Shown here: in pieces, positions 28,726 through 37,297 of the stretch
Numbering within the stretch: position 1 is the first letter of the stretch
Layout of the letters: the number at the start of each line of letters is the position of its first letter
Source of the DNA: Candidatus Poribacteria bacterium
GTDB taxonomy: Bacteria > Poribacteria > WGA-4E > PCPOR2b
DNA length: 64,000 bases
Assembly (NCBI GenBank): GCA_022822005.1
Contig: JAJECO010000050.1
Location: 1 to 64,000 of the forward strand
Direction: 5' to 3'
Notes under the pieces: model-generated
What the model saw: the letters and a program-made list of their open reading frames with translations, nothing else
What the model was told of the DNA's origin: nothing
The model's database searches: none
Position numbers and translations under genes: made by a program

Positions 28726-29268
28726 GTGCTGTACCAAGAAATTGTTGAAGAAGAAATGGCTATCATGGACGAGGAAAACCCTGATGAGCCGTCAAAAACC
28801 TTAAGCCCTGGCGAAATTCACGTGCCGCTGCACTCTCTGATGCATCCCCCTGTCACGGTTGACAGTGGTGCAAGCACACAAGAGGCAATCGATCGGATGC
28901 TCGACAATAAGGTCGGTGCAATCCTGATTGTATCCGATGGGATTCTCAAAGGGATTTTCGGGGAACGGGATGTGCTGCTAAAAATCCTGAACAAGACTGT
29001 CGGTGATTTGACCCAGATTCCGATCGAGCAATTTATGAAAGCCGATCCCCAGACCGCGTATGTAGAAGATTCGCTCGACATGGCGATACTGTCTATGGCA
29101 CAGGGCGGTTACCGACATATACCCATCGTAAATGAGCAAAATCAGCCAGTTGGGATGGTGTCAATTCGCCACATAATCTCTTATCTTGTCGAACATTTTC
29201 CACAAGAGGTGCTGACCCTGCCGCCGAAACCGGATAATGACGCGATGCAAGCCCGTGAAGGAGCGTGA
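28726..29268 (+). CDS. CBS-pair (Bateman) protein, second copy
   Basis: A 180-residue protein from GTG 28726, just 3 nt after the previous stop, with AAGGAGGG inside the end of that gene. An acidic N-terminal tail of about 35 residues precedes two CBS motifs (GAILIVSDGILKGIFGERD and GYRHIPIVNEQNQPVGMVSI). Distinct from the first copy, so the two could pair as a heterodimer. The operon continues to korA. Confidence 0.87.
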   Translation: MLYQEIVEEEMAIMDEENPDEPSKTLSPGEIHVPLHSLMHPPVTVDSGASTQEAIDRMLDNKVGAILIVSDGILKGIFGERDVLLKILNKTVGDLTQIPIEQFMKADPQTAYVEDSLDMAILSMAQGGYRHIPIVNEQNQPVGMVSIRHIISYLVEHFPQEVLTLPPKPDNDAMQAREGA

Positions 29269-29315
29269 GACCTGCTTTTGTGAGGACAGGTATAAATAGA
29301 AAGAAGGATAGATGG

Positions 29316-31154
29316 ATGAAAAAACAGAAACAATCGATAGAGGAGGCGACGATTCTGTTTGCGAGCGACTCTGGCGGTGGCGCGCAGAGCATTGGAACGC
29401 AAATGACCGAGGCTTCCGCAATCGCAGGGAATGATGTTGCGACGTTGCCAGATTACCCTGCGGAGATTCGCGCACCGGCGGGCTCGTTGGCTGGGATTTC
29501 AGGATTTCAACTCCGCTTTTCCAGTTTGACGATTCATACGCCCGGTGATCTCTGTGATGTTCTCGTTGCGATGAATCCGGCAGCGCTGAAGGTCAACATT
29601 GATAAACTCAAACCGAATGGAATCCTTATCGTCGATACAGATAATTTCGCCCCCCGCAACCTCAGACTGGCTGGATACAGTAGTAATCCGCTTGAAGATG
29701 GTTCGTTGACACAGTTTCAGGTATTCCCGATCGAACTGACCCGCCTCACCAGAGAAGCGTTGAAGGACACCGGCCTCACGCAACGTGAAGTTGATCGCTG
29801 CAAGAACTTCTACGCGCTTGGGATGGTGTGTTGGATGTATAACCGCCCGATGGACTATGCGTTTCAATGGCTCAAAGAAAAGTTTGCTACAAAACCGCAA
29901 TATATCGAAGCCAATACCCTCGCGTTGAAAGCTGGCAATATTTATTGTGAAGTTACGGAGCAATTTGCGACCTCTTATGAAATCAAACCCGCCAAGTTTG
30001 CGCCGGGAAAATATCGTAATATTGAAGGGAATATGGCGACGGCGCTGGGCTTGGTTGCTGCGTCTCAAAAATCTGGATTACAGTTGGTCTACGGCAGTTA
30101 CCCAATTACGCCTGCAAGCACCATCCTCCATGAACTGGCAAGATATAGAAACTTCGGAGTCAAAACGATGCAGATGGAGGATGAAATAGCAGCGGTGGGG
30201 GTTGCAATTGGCGCTGCATTCAGTGGGGCGTTGGGTGCAACTGGAAGTAGCGGGCCTGGGATTGCCCTTAAGGCGGAGGCTATCAATCTCGCTATGATCG
30301 CCGAATTGCCAATGGTTGTCTGCAATATTCAGCGAGCGGGTCCCTCTACAGGCATGCCGACTAAGACTGAACAGGCAGATCTCCTACAAATGTTTTATGG
30401 ACGAAATGGTGAGTCCCCACTCCCTGTGATTGCTGCGTCACGTCCATCCGATTGCTTTGAGACCGTCTATGAAGCCTGCCGAATTGCAATCAAATACATG
30501 ACCCCCGTTATTTTCATGTCGGATCTTTATATTGCCTTTGGTGCCGAACCTTGGCTCATTCCGCACGTATCGGATCTGCCCGCAATTGATGTGGATTTTC
30601 CGACCGACACAAATGGATTCGAACCCTATCTACGAGATGAAACCACATTAGCACGTCCTTGGGCGATACCCGGCACCCCCGGTCTAGAACATCGGATCGG
30701 CGGTTTGGAGAAAGCAGACATCTCCGGAAACGTAAGTTATGATCCTGACAACCATGAGAAGATGGTACATCTCAGAGCAGAAAAGGTCGCACGTATTGCA
30801 GACGACCTCCCGCCCACAGAAATATTTGGTGAATCAAGTGGTGAGCTCCTCGTGTTGAGTTGGGGCGGGACCTTCGGTGCCGTTCGAACAGCCGTTGAAC
30901 ATAAGCAGGCAGAAAGCAAGTCGGTCTCGCATGTACATCTGCGCTATCTCAACCCGCTTCCGAAAGAAGTTGGTGACATTATGCAAGGCTTTAAAAGGGT
31001 ACTCATTCCTGAACTGAATCTTGGGCAATTACGCCTATTAATTCGTGCAGAGTATCTAGTAGATGCCGCCGGTCTAAATAAGATTCAGGGACAACCATTC
31101 CATGTATTTGAAATTGAGTCTAAAATTGATGAGATGTTAAGAGGTGATGTATGA
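29316..31154 (+). CDS. korA: 2-oxoacid:ferredoxin oxidoreductase, fused gamma-alpha subunit
   Basis: A 612-residue protein from ATG 29316 (GAAGGA upstream; earlier in-frame starts are unlikely). The N-terminal gamma domain (about 1-190) is fused to the alpha pyrimidine-binding domain carrying the family motif GSYPITPAS near residue 270 and QMEDEIAAVGVAIGAA. Together with the beta subunit it oxidatively decarboxylates a 2-oxoacid, probably 2-oxoglutarate, making acyl-CoA and reduced ferredoxin; reductive use is also possible. Translation overlaps korB by ATGA. Confidence 0.92.
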   Translation: MKKQKQSIEEATILFASDSGGGAQSIGTQMTEASAIAGNDVATLPDYPAEIRAPAGSLAGISGFQLRFSSLTIHTPGDLCDVLVAMNPAALKVNIDKLKPNGILIVDTDNFAPRNLRLAGYSSNPLEDGSLTQFQVFPIELTRLTREALKDTGLTQREVDRCKNFYALGMVCWMYNRPMDYAFQWLKEKFATKPQYIEANTLALKAGNIYCEVTEQFATSYEIKPAKFAPGKYRNIEGNMATALGLVAASQKSGLQLVYGSYPITPASTILHELARYRNFGVKTMQMEDEIAAVGVAIGAAFSGALGATGSSGPGIALKAEAINLAMIAELPMVVCNIQRAGPSTGMPTKTEQADLLQMFYGRNGESPLPVIAASRPSDCFETVYEACRIAIKYMTPVIFMSDLYIAFGAEPWLIPHVSDLPAIDVDFPTDTNGFEPYLRDETTLARPWAIPGTPGLEHRIGGLEKADISGNVSYDPDNHEKMVHLRAEKVARIADDLPPTEIFGESSGELLVLSWGGTFGAVRTAVEHKQAESKSVSHVHLRYLNPLPKEVGDIMQGFKRVLIPELNLGQLRLLIRAEYLVDAAGLNKIQGQPFHVFEIESKIDEMLRGDV

Positions 31155-32197
31155 AAAAAAGGGCCTCCCGTCCAATACCTGTTGCTGTCCAGACGCTAAC
31201 TAAGGGTGATTTTACCTCCGATCAAGATGTGCGCTGGTGCCCAGGTTGTGGGGATTACTCGATCCTTGCCCAAACCCAACGGATTTTGCCAGACTTAGGC
31301 ATCCCAAAGGAGGATTTCGTCTTTATCTCCGGTATAGGCTGTTCAAGTCGTTTTCCGTATTACATGAATACTTACGGTTTCCATACCATCCATGGCCGCG
31401 CACCAACTATTGCTGCGGGCGTGAAAGCATCTAACCCCGATCTATCAGTTTGGGTAATCACCGGCGACGGCGATGCGTTGTCAATCGGGGGCAACCACTT
31501 TATTCACCTGATGCGTCGCAATCTTGATATTAATGTCCTGCTGTTCAACAACCGCATCTACGGTTTGACAAAAGGACAATATTCTCCGACTTCCGAGCAG
31601 GGCAAGAAAACCTACTCAACCCCAATGGGATCGATCGATAACCCCTTCAATCCAATCAGCTTGGCGCTTGCGTCAGGAGCAACCTTTGTCGCCCGTTCAC
31701 TCGACAGAGATCCCGAACATCTCCGAAGTGTCATCAAATCTGCTTTTGACCACAAAGGCACCTCATTCATTGAGATCTACCAGAACTGTAATGTTTACAA
31801 CGACGGTGCATTCTTTACGTACACCGAGAAGGAGACAAAAGCTGAGAATACCGTGTTTTTAGAACATGGCGAACCCTTGGTCTTTGGAAAGGACGGTGAC
31901 AAGGGGATCTGCTTGAACGGATTTAAACCAGAGGTTGTTTCCTTGAGCGATGGCACACATAGCAACGGAGATCTTATTACCCACGATCAGTTTACCGAAG
32001 ACCGAACGTTAGCGTACTTCCTTAGCCGTATGACTGAGGTTCCCGGATTACCCCATCCGATCGGTATCTTCCGTAGCGTTGAACACCCCTGCTACGAAGA
32101 GATGATGACGGAGCAGATAAATACTGCCAAAGAACGCATGGGAGACGGTGATCTTGATGCGCTCCTCAATGAAGGCGATACGTGGGTAGTTGAGTGA
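31151..32197 (+). CDS. korB: 2-oxoacid:ferredoxin oxidoreductase, beta subunit
   Basis: A 348-residue protein starting in the ATGA overlap with korA. The TPP site GDGDALSIGGNH lies near 105 and LFNNRIYGLTKGQYSPTS follows. Four cysteines suit one 4Fe-4S cluster: C30 and C33 in WCPGCGD, C64 in GIGCSS, and the Cys of EIYQNCNVYND. No separate ferredoxin or delta subunit is encoded here. A strong terminator follows at 32243. Confidence 0.93.
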   Translation: MKKRASRPIPVAVQTLTKGDFTSDQDVRWCPGCGDYSILAQTQRILPDLGIPKEDFVFISGIGCSSRFPYYMNTYGFHTIHGRAPTIAAGVKASNPDLSVWVITGDGDALSIGGNHFIHLMRRNLDINVLLFNNRIYGLTKGQYSPTSEQGKKTYSTPMGSIDNPFNPISLALASGATFVARSLDRDPEHLRSVIKSAFDHKGTSFIEIYQNCNVYNDGAFFTYTEKETKAENTVFLEHGEPLVFGKDGDKGICLNGFKPEVVSLSDGTHSNGDLITHDQFTEDRTLAYFLSRMTEVPGLPHPIGIFRSVEHPCYEEMMTEQINTAKERMGDGDLDALLNEGDTWVVE

Positions 32198-32242
32198 GAT
32201 TCACGTGCAGTTAAGTTTCTGCAGAACGCGGTTGCAAAACTG

Positions 32243-32287
32243 AAAAAGGGGCGGCTGGCACACTACCGGTCGTCCCCTTTTTTTCGC
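32243..32287 (+). terminator. Rho-independent terminator after korB
   Basis: A long stem with AAAAAGGGG pairing CCCCTTTTT and an inner CGGCTGG / CCGGTCG arm across a 7-nt loop (one bulged T), followed by a T tract. It closes the CBS-korAB operon. Confidence 0.85.
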
Positions 32288-32316
32288 TCCTTCCTAATTT
32301 TCTTCCCCTGCGCGCT

Positions 32317-33441
32317 ATGTTCCTTCCGATCCTCATGCGTATCAAATCAACCCAGATCTTCTTTCCAATCCTTATCACTCTCTTAGCGCTTGTGATCAAT
32401 GCGCTGATTATGCTTGCCTGCGGTTACCAACCGATTAAGGCGTTTGCCGCCATGTACCAAGGCGCGGTGGGAGGACCTAGAGAAATCACTGAAACCTTTG
32501 TAAAAACTTGCCCTTTACTACTGACAGGGTTGGCTGTTGCGTTTGCATTTCGGTGTGGTGTTTGGAACATCGGGGCTGAAGGACAGTATCTCATCGGAAC
32601 GCTTATCATCACATGGATAGCCACGTCAATTTCCAACCTGCCGTCATTTCTTTTTATCCCTCTGGTTCTTGGTCTTGGATTTGTTGCTGGGGGATTTTGG
32701 GGCATAATCGCGGGGCTCCTCAAAGCCTATCGAGGCGTACAAGAGGTTATCAGCACGATTATGCTCAACTTCATCGCACTTGAGTTGGTTCGTTACTCCA
32801 TAGATGGGGGACCGCTACAAGAGGCGACGGGCGCTTATCAGCAGAGTGAGAGGATTGCATCAAACGCCATCCTCCCCCGGTTAGTTCCGAAAGAGTGGAT
32901 CCCGCACAACCGATTCCATTTGGGAATCATCTTTGCGCTTATCCTCGCCGTTATCCTATATTGGATTCTGTTTCGCACCGTTCTCGGTTATCAAATCCGC
33001 GCCGTTGGGCAGAACCAAGTCGCTGCACGGGTCGCAGGAATCAATGTATCTCAAAATATCATCATTGCTATGTTGATCAGTGGCGGGTTAGCCGGGCTAG
33101 CAGGCACTATTGAGTTAATGGGCTTGAGTCCCCATCGACTCTATCAGAATGCGCCCGGATACGGCTATACAGCTATTGCCGTTGCACTGCTTGGGAGACT
33201 TCATCCAATCGGCGTTATCTTTTCGGCACTGCTCTTTGGCATGCTGCAAGCCGGATCTGAGGAGATGCAGATCATTGCACAAGTCCCCTCAAAATTGACA
33301 TGGGTGACGCAAGCCACCGTCCTCTTGCTTGTGTTAGGTTTTAGCGTATATGAGACAGCACAGAGGGCTGAGAAGACAGGTGGAGAAGGAGCACTTTATA
33401 CAAGGGTTCGGTCTATACTAACTAACGCCTTGAAGAGATAG
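32317..33441 (+). CDS. ABC transporter permease, nucleoside/simple-sugar (BmpA-associated) type
   Basis: A 374-residue polytopic membrane protein with about 8-10 hydrophobic segments. The signatures GVWNIGAEGQYLIGTL and GVQEVISTIMLNFIA mark the NupB/YufP-like permease of nucleoside importers. Starts at 32317 or 32335; neither has a visible Shine-Dalgarno site. The usual partners (ATPase, second permease, BMP-type lipoprotein) are missing on both sides, so it is orphaned here or its partners are elsewhere. Confidence 0.87.
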   Translation: MFLPILMRIKSTQIFFPILITLLALVINALIMLACGYQPIKAFAAMYQGAVGGPREITETFVKTCPLLLTGLAVAFAFRCGVWNIGAEGQYLIGTLIITWIATSISNLPSFLFIPLVLGLGFVAGGFWGIIAGLLKAYRGVQEVISTIMLNFIALELVRYSIDGGPLQEATGAYQQSERIASNAILPRLVPKEWIPHNRFHLGIIFALILAVILYWILFRTVLGYQIRAVGQNQVAARVAGINVSQNIIIAMLISGGLAGLAGTIELMGLSPHRLYQNAPGYGYTAIAVALLGRLHPIGVIFSALLFGMLQAGSEEMQIIAQVPSKLTWVTQATVLLLVLGFSVYETAQRAEKTGGEGALYTRVRSILTNALKR

Positions 33442-33522
33442 GACGTTTTTCGACTGAATCCACAGACTGTTTTTCTACTACATTATTCCCTACATTAGAT
33501 ACAACGATTCAAGGAGATACTG

Positions 33523-35466
33523 ATGGCACAACCCCGTGTGGCACCCTACGGATCATGGGAATCCCCAATTAGTGCGGATCTAATTTCAACCGAAGGTCGC
33601 AGAATAATAGAAACCGTAGCCGATGGAGAAGATATCTATTGGATTGAGATGCGTCCTGACGAGAGTGGTCGGTATGTCATTGTTCGATGGACGCCGGATG
33701 AACAGACTGCCGATGTGATACCAGCACCTTTCAATGCACGCACACGAGTCCATGAGTACGGTGGTGCCGCGTTCATCGTGAGCGATGGTGTGGTCTACTC
33801 CTCAAACTTTGCAGATCAGCGTCTCTACCGCCAAACTACTGGCGCAACACCACAACCCCTTACTCCTGAAGGAGATCTGCGTTATGCGGATGGTGTCCTC
33901 GACGCGAAACGCAACCGCTTAATCTGTGTCCGCGAAGACCATACCGATTCCGAAGCCGAGGCTGTCAATACGCTGGTAGCTATCGGATTGGATGGGACAG
34001 ATAACGGGGAAGTACTTGTCAGCGGCAACGATTTTTATGCCGCACCGCGCTTGAGTCCTGATGGTACTCGGTTGGCGTGGATGACTTGGAACCATCCAAA
34101 TATGCCTTGGGATGGTGCCGAGCTTTGGATAGGCGAGATAGGCGACGACGGATCTCTGAGTCACACTGAACGGGTGGCGGGTGGCGTTGATGAATCGATT
34201 TTTCAGCCCGAATGGTCGCCAGATGGGGTATTATACTTTGTATCCGACCGAACTGGTTGGTGGAACCTCTATCGTTACCAAGCCGGGACCGTCGAGCCAT
34301 TATGCGAGATGGAGGCAGAGTTCGGGAGACCGCAGTGGATATTTGGCATGTCTACTTATACGTTCGTCTCTGCCGATCAGATTATCTGCACTTACACACA
34401 GGATGGTGTCTGGCTTCTGGCAAGTCTGGATACCCTAACACGCCGGCTTGAACGGATTGAGTCACCGTACACCTCGATCGCGAACCTACAATCTACCCCC
34501 GCAGGCGTCCTTTTCAACGGGAGTTCGGCGACGGAGCCAGCTTCAATCGTTCGGTTCGATCTCACGACGAGACGATTCGAGGTCGTATGCCGAGCGAGCG
34601 AGATAGAGATTGATCCCGGATATTTATCAATCCCACAAGCGATCCAGTTTCCCACCGAGGATGATCTAAGTGCCCATGCCTTCTTCTATCCGCCGAGGAA
34701 TCGGGATTACGCCGCACCTGCCGACGATCTGCCCCCGCTGCTCGTCATTAGCCATGGAGGTCCGACCTCAGCGACTTCGACTGCACTCGATCTTGAAATC
34801 CAATATTGGACCAGCCGCGGGATTTCCGTTCTGGATGTGAATTATGGCGGTAGCAGCGGCTACGGTCGTGCCTATCGAGAACGGCTTAACGGTCAGTGGG
34901 GGCTTGTTGACGTAGATGACTGTGTGAACGGAGCACAATACCTTGTCGAGAAGGGCTCGGTGGATGGCAGTCGGTTGGCTATTCGAGGCGGAAGTGCCGG
35001 CGGCTACACAACACTCTCGGCGCTGACGTTTCGTGACGTTTTCAAGGCGGGTGCCAGTTACTACGGGATCAGCGACCTTGAGGCGATGACAAGGGACACA
35101 CACAAGTTTGAGTCCCGCTATCTGGATAGTTTGATTGGAGCTTATCCCAAAGAGCGGGGTCGTTACCGAGAACGTTCGCCGATCCACTTTACAGAGCGCC
35201 TTTCATGTCCGTTGATTCTCTTTCAGGGGTTAGAAGATAAAGTCGTTCCGCCGAATCAAGCGGAAATGATGGTTGAAGCGTTGCGCTTGAAAGGGTTACC
35301 TGTTGCGTATGTTCCATTCGAAGGCGAACAGCACGGATTCCGTCGCAGCGAGAATATCCGGCGTTCAGTTGAAGCAGAACTCTACTTTTATGCACAAGTC
35401 TTCGGTTTCACCCCTGCCGATGCTCTGGAACCAGTCGTGATTGATAACCTTCCGCCACAGTCGTAA
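33523..35466 (+). CDS. S9 family prolyl oligopeptidase / acylaminoacyl peptidase
   Basis: A 647-residue serine peptidase with no signal peptide. The N-terminal two thirds is a beta-propeller of TolB/DPP-like repeats ([21 protein letters not shown]). The C-terminal alpha/beta hydrolase has the nucleophile in GGSAGG, the Asp in GLEDKVVPP and the His in EGEQHGF. CAAGGAG precedes the ATG. It likely trims short peptides in the cytoplasm. Confidence 0.92.
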   Translation: MAQPRVAPYGSWESPISADLISTEGRRIIETVADGEDIYWIEMRPDESGRYVIVRWTPDEQTADVIPAPFNARTRVHEYGGAAFIVSDGVVYSSNFADQRLYRQTTGATPQPLTPEGDLRYADGVLDAKRNRLICVREDHTDSEAEAVNTLVAIGLDGTDNGEVLVSGNDFYAAPRLSPDGTRLAWMTWNHPNMPWDGAELWIGEIGDDGSLSHTERVAGGVDESIFQPEWSPDGVLYFVSDRTGWWNLYRYQAGTVEPLCEMEAEFGRPQWIFGMSTYTFVSADQIICTYTQDGVWLLASLDTLTRRLERIESPYTSIANLQSTPAGVLFNGSSATEPASIVRFDLTTRRFEVVCRASEIEIDPGYLSIPQAIQFPTEDDLSAHAFFYPPRNRDYAAPADDLPPLLVISHGGPTSATSTALDLEIQYWTSRGISVLDVNYGGSSGYGRAYRERLNGQWGLVDVDDCVNGAQYLVEKGSVDGSRLAIRGGSAGGYTTLSALTFRDVFKAGASYYGISDLEAMTRDTHKFESRYLDSLIGAYPKERGRYRERSPIHFTERLSCPLILFQGLEDKVVPPNQAEMMVEALRLKGLPVAYVPFEGEQHGFRRSENIRRSVEAELYFYAQVFGFTPADALEPVVIDNLPPQS

Positions 35467-35497
35467 GGGTTCAACCCCAAGCGGTGTCAATTTTCCC

Positions 35498-35527
35498 TTG
35501 CCTTTAGATAAGTGAGTATGCTACAAT
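35498..35527 (+). promoter_or_regulatory. Promoter of the threonine synthase leader
   Basis: -35 TTGCCT (35498-35503), 18-nt spacer, -10 TACAAT (35522-35527) preceded by TATGC as extended -10. Start expected near 35534, about 360 nt before the threonine synthase ATG. Confidence 0.6.
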
Positions 35528-35572
35528 TAAATTGTCTTTTTACCAAATAACATAGATAGGTGAATTAGAAAA

Positions 35573-35713
35573 ATGCAAGGATCTCACTTCAGTTCCTCTC
35601 GGATTGCTAATTCTGTTCTCTTTGCAAACATTACCATGTACATGCCGGGCATGGGCATTGCTGCTTTTGCGGTGTCCATGCGTACGGGGCAAAGTGAGAA
35701 TAGGCAATTCTAG
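35573..35713 (+). CDS. Small Met-rich ORF, candidate leader peptide
   Basis: A 46-codon frame with AGGTGA 9 nt upstream of the ATG. The peptide has a hydrophobic Met-rich middle (TMYMPGMGIAAFAVSM) with Met at 1, 22, 24, 27 and 37, plus Thr and Ile codons. Its stop (35711-35713) lies directly after the 5' arm of a possible antiterminator. That position is where a translated leader peptide in a classical attenuator would end. No homolog is recognised; it could instead be an untranslated RNA. Confidence 0.4.
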   Translation: MQGSHFSSSRIANSVLFANITMYMPGMGIAAFAVSMRTGQSENRQF

Positions 35714-35790
35714 GCGTGGATTGGGATCGATTTTAACATATATACTTTGCGGGATTGCCTATTATCACAGCCGTGATAATAGGCTTTTTT
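35699..35790 (+). promoter_or_regulatory. Candidate transcription attenuator for threonine synthase
   Basis: AATAGGCAAT (35699-35708) is perfectly complementary to ATTGCCTATT (35754-35763). The latter overlaps the left arm of the terminator stem at 35757-35784, so the two stems exclude each other. The 5' arm also mimics the terminator's right arm (AATAGGC). A ribosome finishing the small ORF would cover the 5' arm and favour termination; stalling upstream would favour readthrough. Confidence 0.5.
35757..35790 (+). terminator. Rho-independent terminator before threonine synthase
   Basis: A perfect 12-bp stem, GCCTATTATCAC / GTGATAATAGGC, with loop AGCC and six T. It lies 105 nt before the threonine synthase ATG and downstream of a plausible promoter. 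It could also end transcription from the S9 peptidase gene. Confidence 0.88.
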
Positions 35791-35894
35791 ATTGTCTACA
35801 TTTTTAGCCAAACAGTCAGCCGATGCGGCTTCGCAGGATAGACCGACTGTTTACTAACGGAACTTCCTTATATTTTGAATTAACGGAGACGAGC

Positions 35895-37127
35895 ATGACA
35901 GAAAAAGTATTGGGATTGAAGTGTCGTGAGTGTGGGAGACAGTATCCTAAAGAACCGCTCCATGTGTGCGAATTCTGTTTCGGCCCACTTGAGGTAGACT
36001 ATAACTACGAGGCGATCCAGAAGTCAATCTCACGGAAATCCATTGAACAAGGTCCAGAAAACCTCTGGCGGTATGCTGATCTGCTGCCAATTGATGGTGA
36101 GCCGACCGATGGAATTAACTCGGGATTCACCCCTTTGATCCGTGCGAAAAATCTGGAGGCAGCCCTCGGTGTTGAAGCACTTTATATCAAAGATGACTCA
36201 GTATGTCATCCGACCCTGTCCTTCAAAGACCGCGTTGTTGCGGTTGCGCTGAGTAAGGCAAAGGAGTTTGGGTTCGATACCGTTTCGTGCGCGTCGACCG
36301 GCAACTTAGCAAACTCAGTGGCAGCAAACGCAGCCATCGCCAACCTAAACTGTTTTATCTTTATTCCTGCTGATTTGGAGATGGGGAAAGTCGTGGCTTC
36401 GCTCGTTTACGCGCCAACGGTAGTCGGGATCACAGGAAACTATGACGATGTCAACCGTCTATGTAGCGAGATCGCTGGCGTGTACCCTTGGGCGTTCGCT
36501 AACATCAACATCCGTCCATTCTACGCAGAGGGCTCGAAAACCTTCACTTACGAAATCATCGAGCAGCTCGGTTGGGAGGCACCCGATCACATGATTGTGC
36601 CCGCAGCGGGGGGGTCGCTCATCACAAAAGTGGGTAAGGCGTTGAAGGAGTTCCATATGTTGGGGTTAATCGACAAGCCACAAACCTGCATCCACGTCGC
36701 ACAGGCTGAAGGTTGTGGTCCGATTGCAACGACTGTCAAAGAGGGTAGCAATTTTGTTAAGCCTGTTAAACCAGATACCATTGCCAAATCTCTTGCAATT
36801 GGTAATCCTGCCGACGGGATTTATGCTGCGGATACGGTGCGGAATTCGGGTGGATACGGAGAACATGCAAGCGATGATGAGATTGTCGAAGCAATCCAAC
36901 TCCTCGCTGCTACGGAAGGCATCTTCACTGAAACGGCGGGCGGTGTCACGCTCGCAGCAGCGAAAAAGCTAATCGAAAGTGGTCATATCAGTCGAGATGA
37001 GCGCATCGTGGTCTGTATCACCGGTAACGGACTGAAGACCATCGAAGCGCTCGAAGGGCGTGTGCCTGAACCTCATGTAATTCAGCCGCAATTGAACGCA
37101 TTCCGAAAATTGATGACGACGCTATAG
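35895..37127 (+). CDS. thrC: Threonine synthase
   Basis: A 410-residue PLP enzyme. ATG 35895 follows a GGAG; an upstream in-frame ATG at 35823 falls inside a leader hairpin. An N-terminal zinc ribbon (C10, C13, C25, C28) precedes the fold-type II domain with the Schiff-base Lys111 in TLSFKDRV and the phosphate loop of the PAAGGSL type. Converts O-phosphohomoserine to threonine. Adjacent to an aminotransferase. The leader suggests attenuation control. Confidence 0.93.
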   Translation: MTEKVLGLKCRECGRQYPKEPLHVCEFCFGPLEVDYNYEAIQKSISRKSIEQGPENLWRYADLLPIDGEPTDGINSGFTPLIRAKNLEAALGVEALYIKDDSVCHPTLSFKDRVVAVALSKAKEFGFDTVSCASTGNLANSVAANAAIANLNCFIFIPADLEMGKVVASLVYAPTVVGITGNYDDVNRLCSEIAGVYPWAFANINIRPFYAEGSKTFTYEIIEQLGWEAPDHMIVPAAGGSLITKVGKALKEFHMLGLIDKPQTCIHVAQAEGCGPIATTVKEGSNFVKPVKPDTIAKSLAIGNPADGIYAADTVRNSGGYGEHASDDEIVEAIQLLAATEGIFTETAGGVTLAAAKKLIESGHISRDERIVVCITGNGLKTIEALEGRVPEPHVIQPQLNAFRKLMTTL

Positions 37128-37159
37128 ACGTGCCATTCCTGTCACCCTCTTTTTTTGAT

Positions 37160-37260
37160 TATGGTGAATTGTAAAAACAGATAGACACTTTCGTCTCCGG
37201 TAGGTGCGGTTAGAAACCGCACCGGTTTGGAGTGTCTCATTAATTCTAAGGTCCACTATA
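37160..37260. mobile_element. MITE-like element, family A
   Basis: A 101-bp element. The left end TATGGTGAATTGTAAAAACA and the reverse complement of the right end (TATAGTGGACCTTAGAATTA) are imperfect inverted repeats, both running into AGACACT. The core is a perfect hairpin GGTGCGGTT / AACCGCACC. No coding capacity. The TA-flanked ends recall Tc1/mariner or IS630-type targets. Confidence 0.65.
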
Positions 37261-37297
37261 GTTTGGCTAAAACACGAAAACTTAGGAGTACGCGAAG

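Noticed and set aside
30610-30630. tRNA-like GGATTCGAACCC string
   Set aside because: It lies inside the korA coding frame and no cloverleaf can be formed around it.
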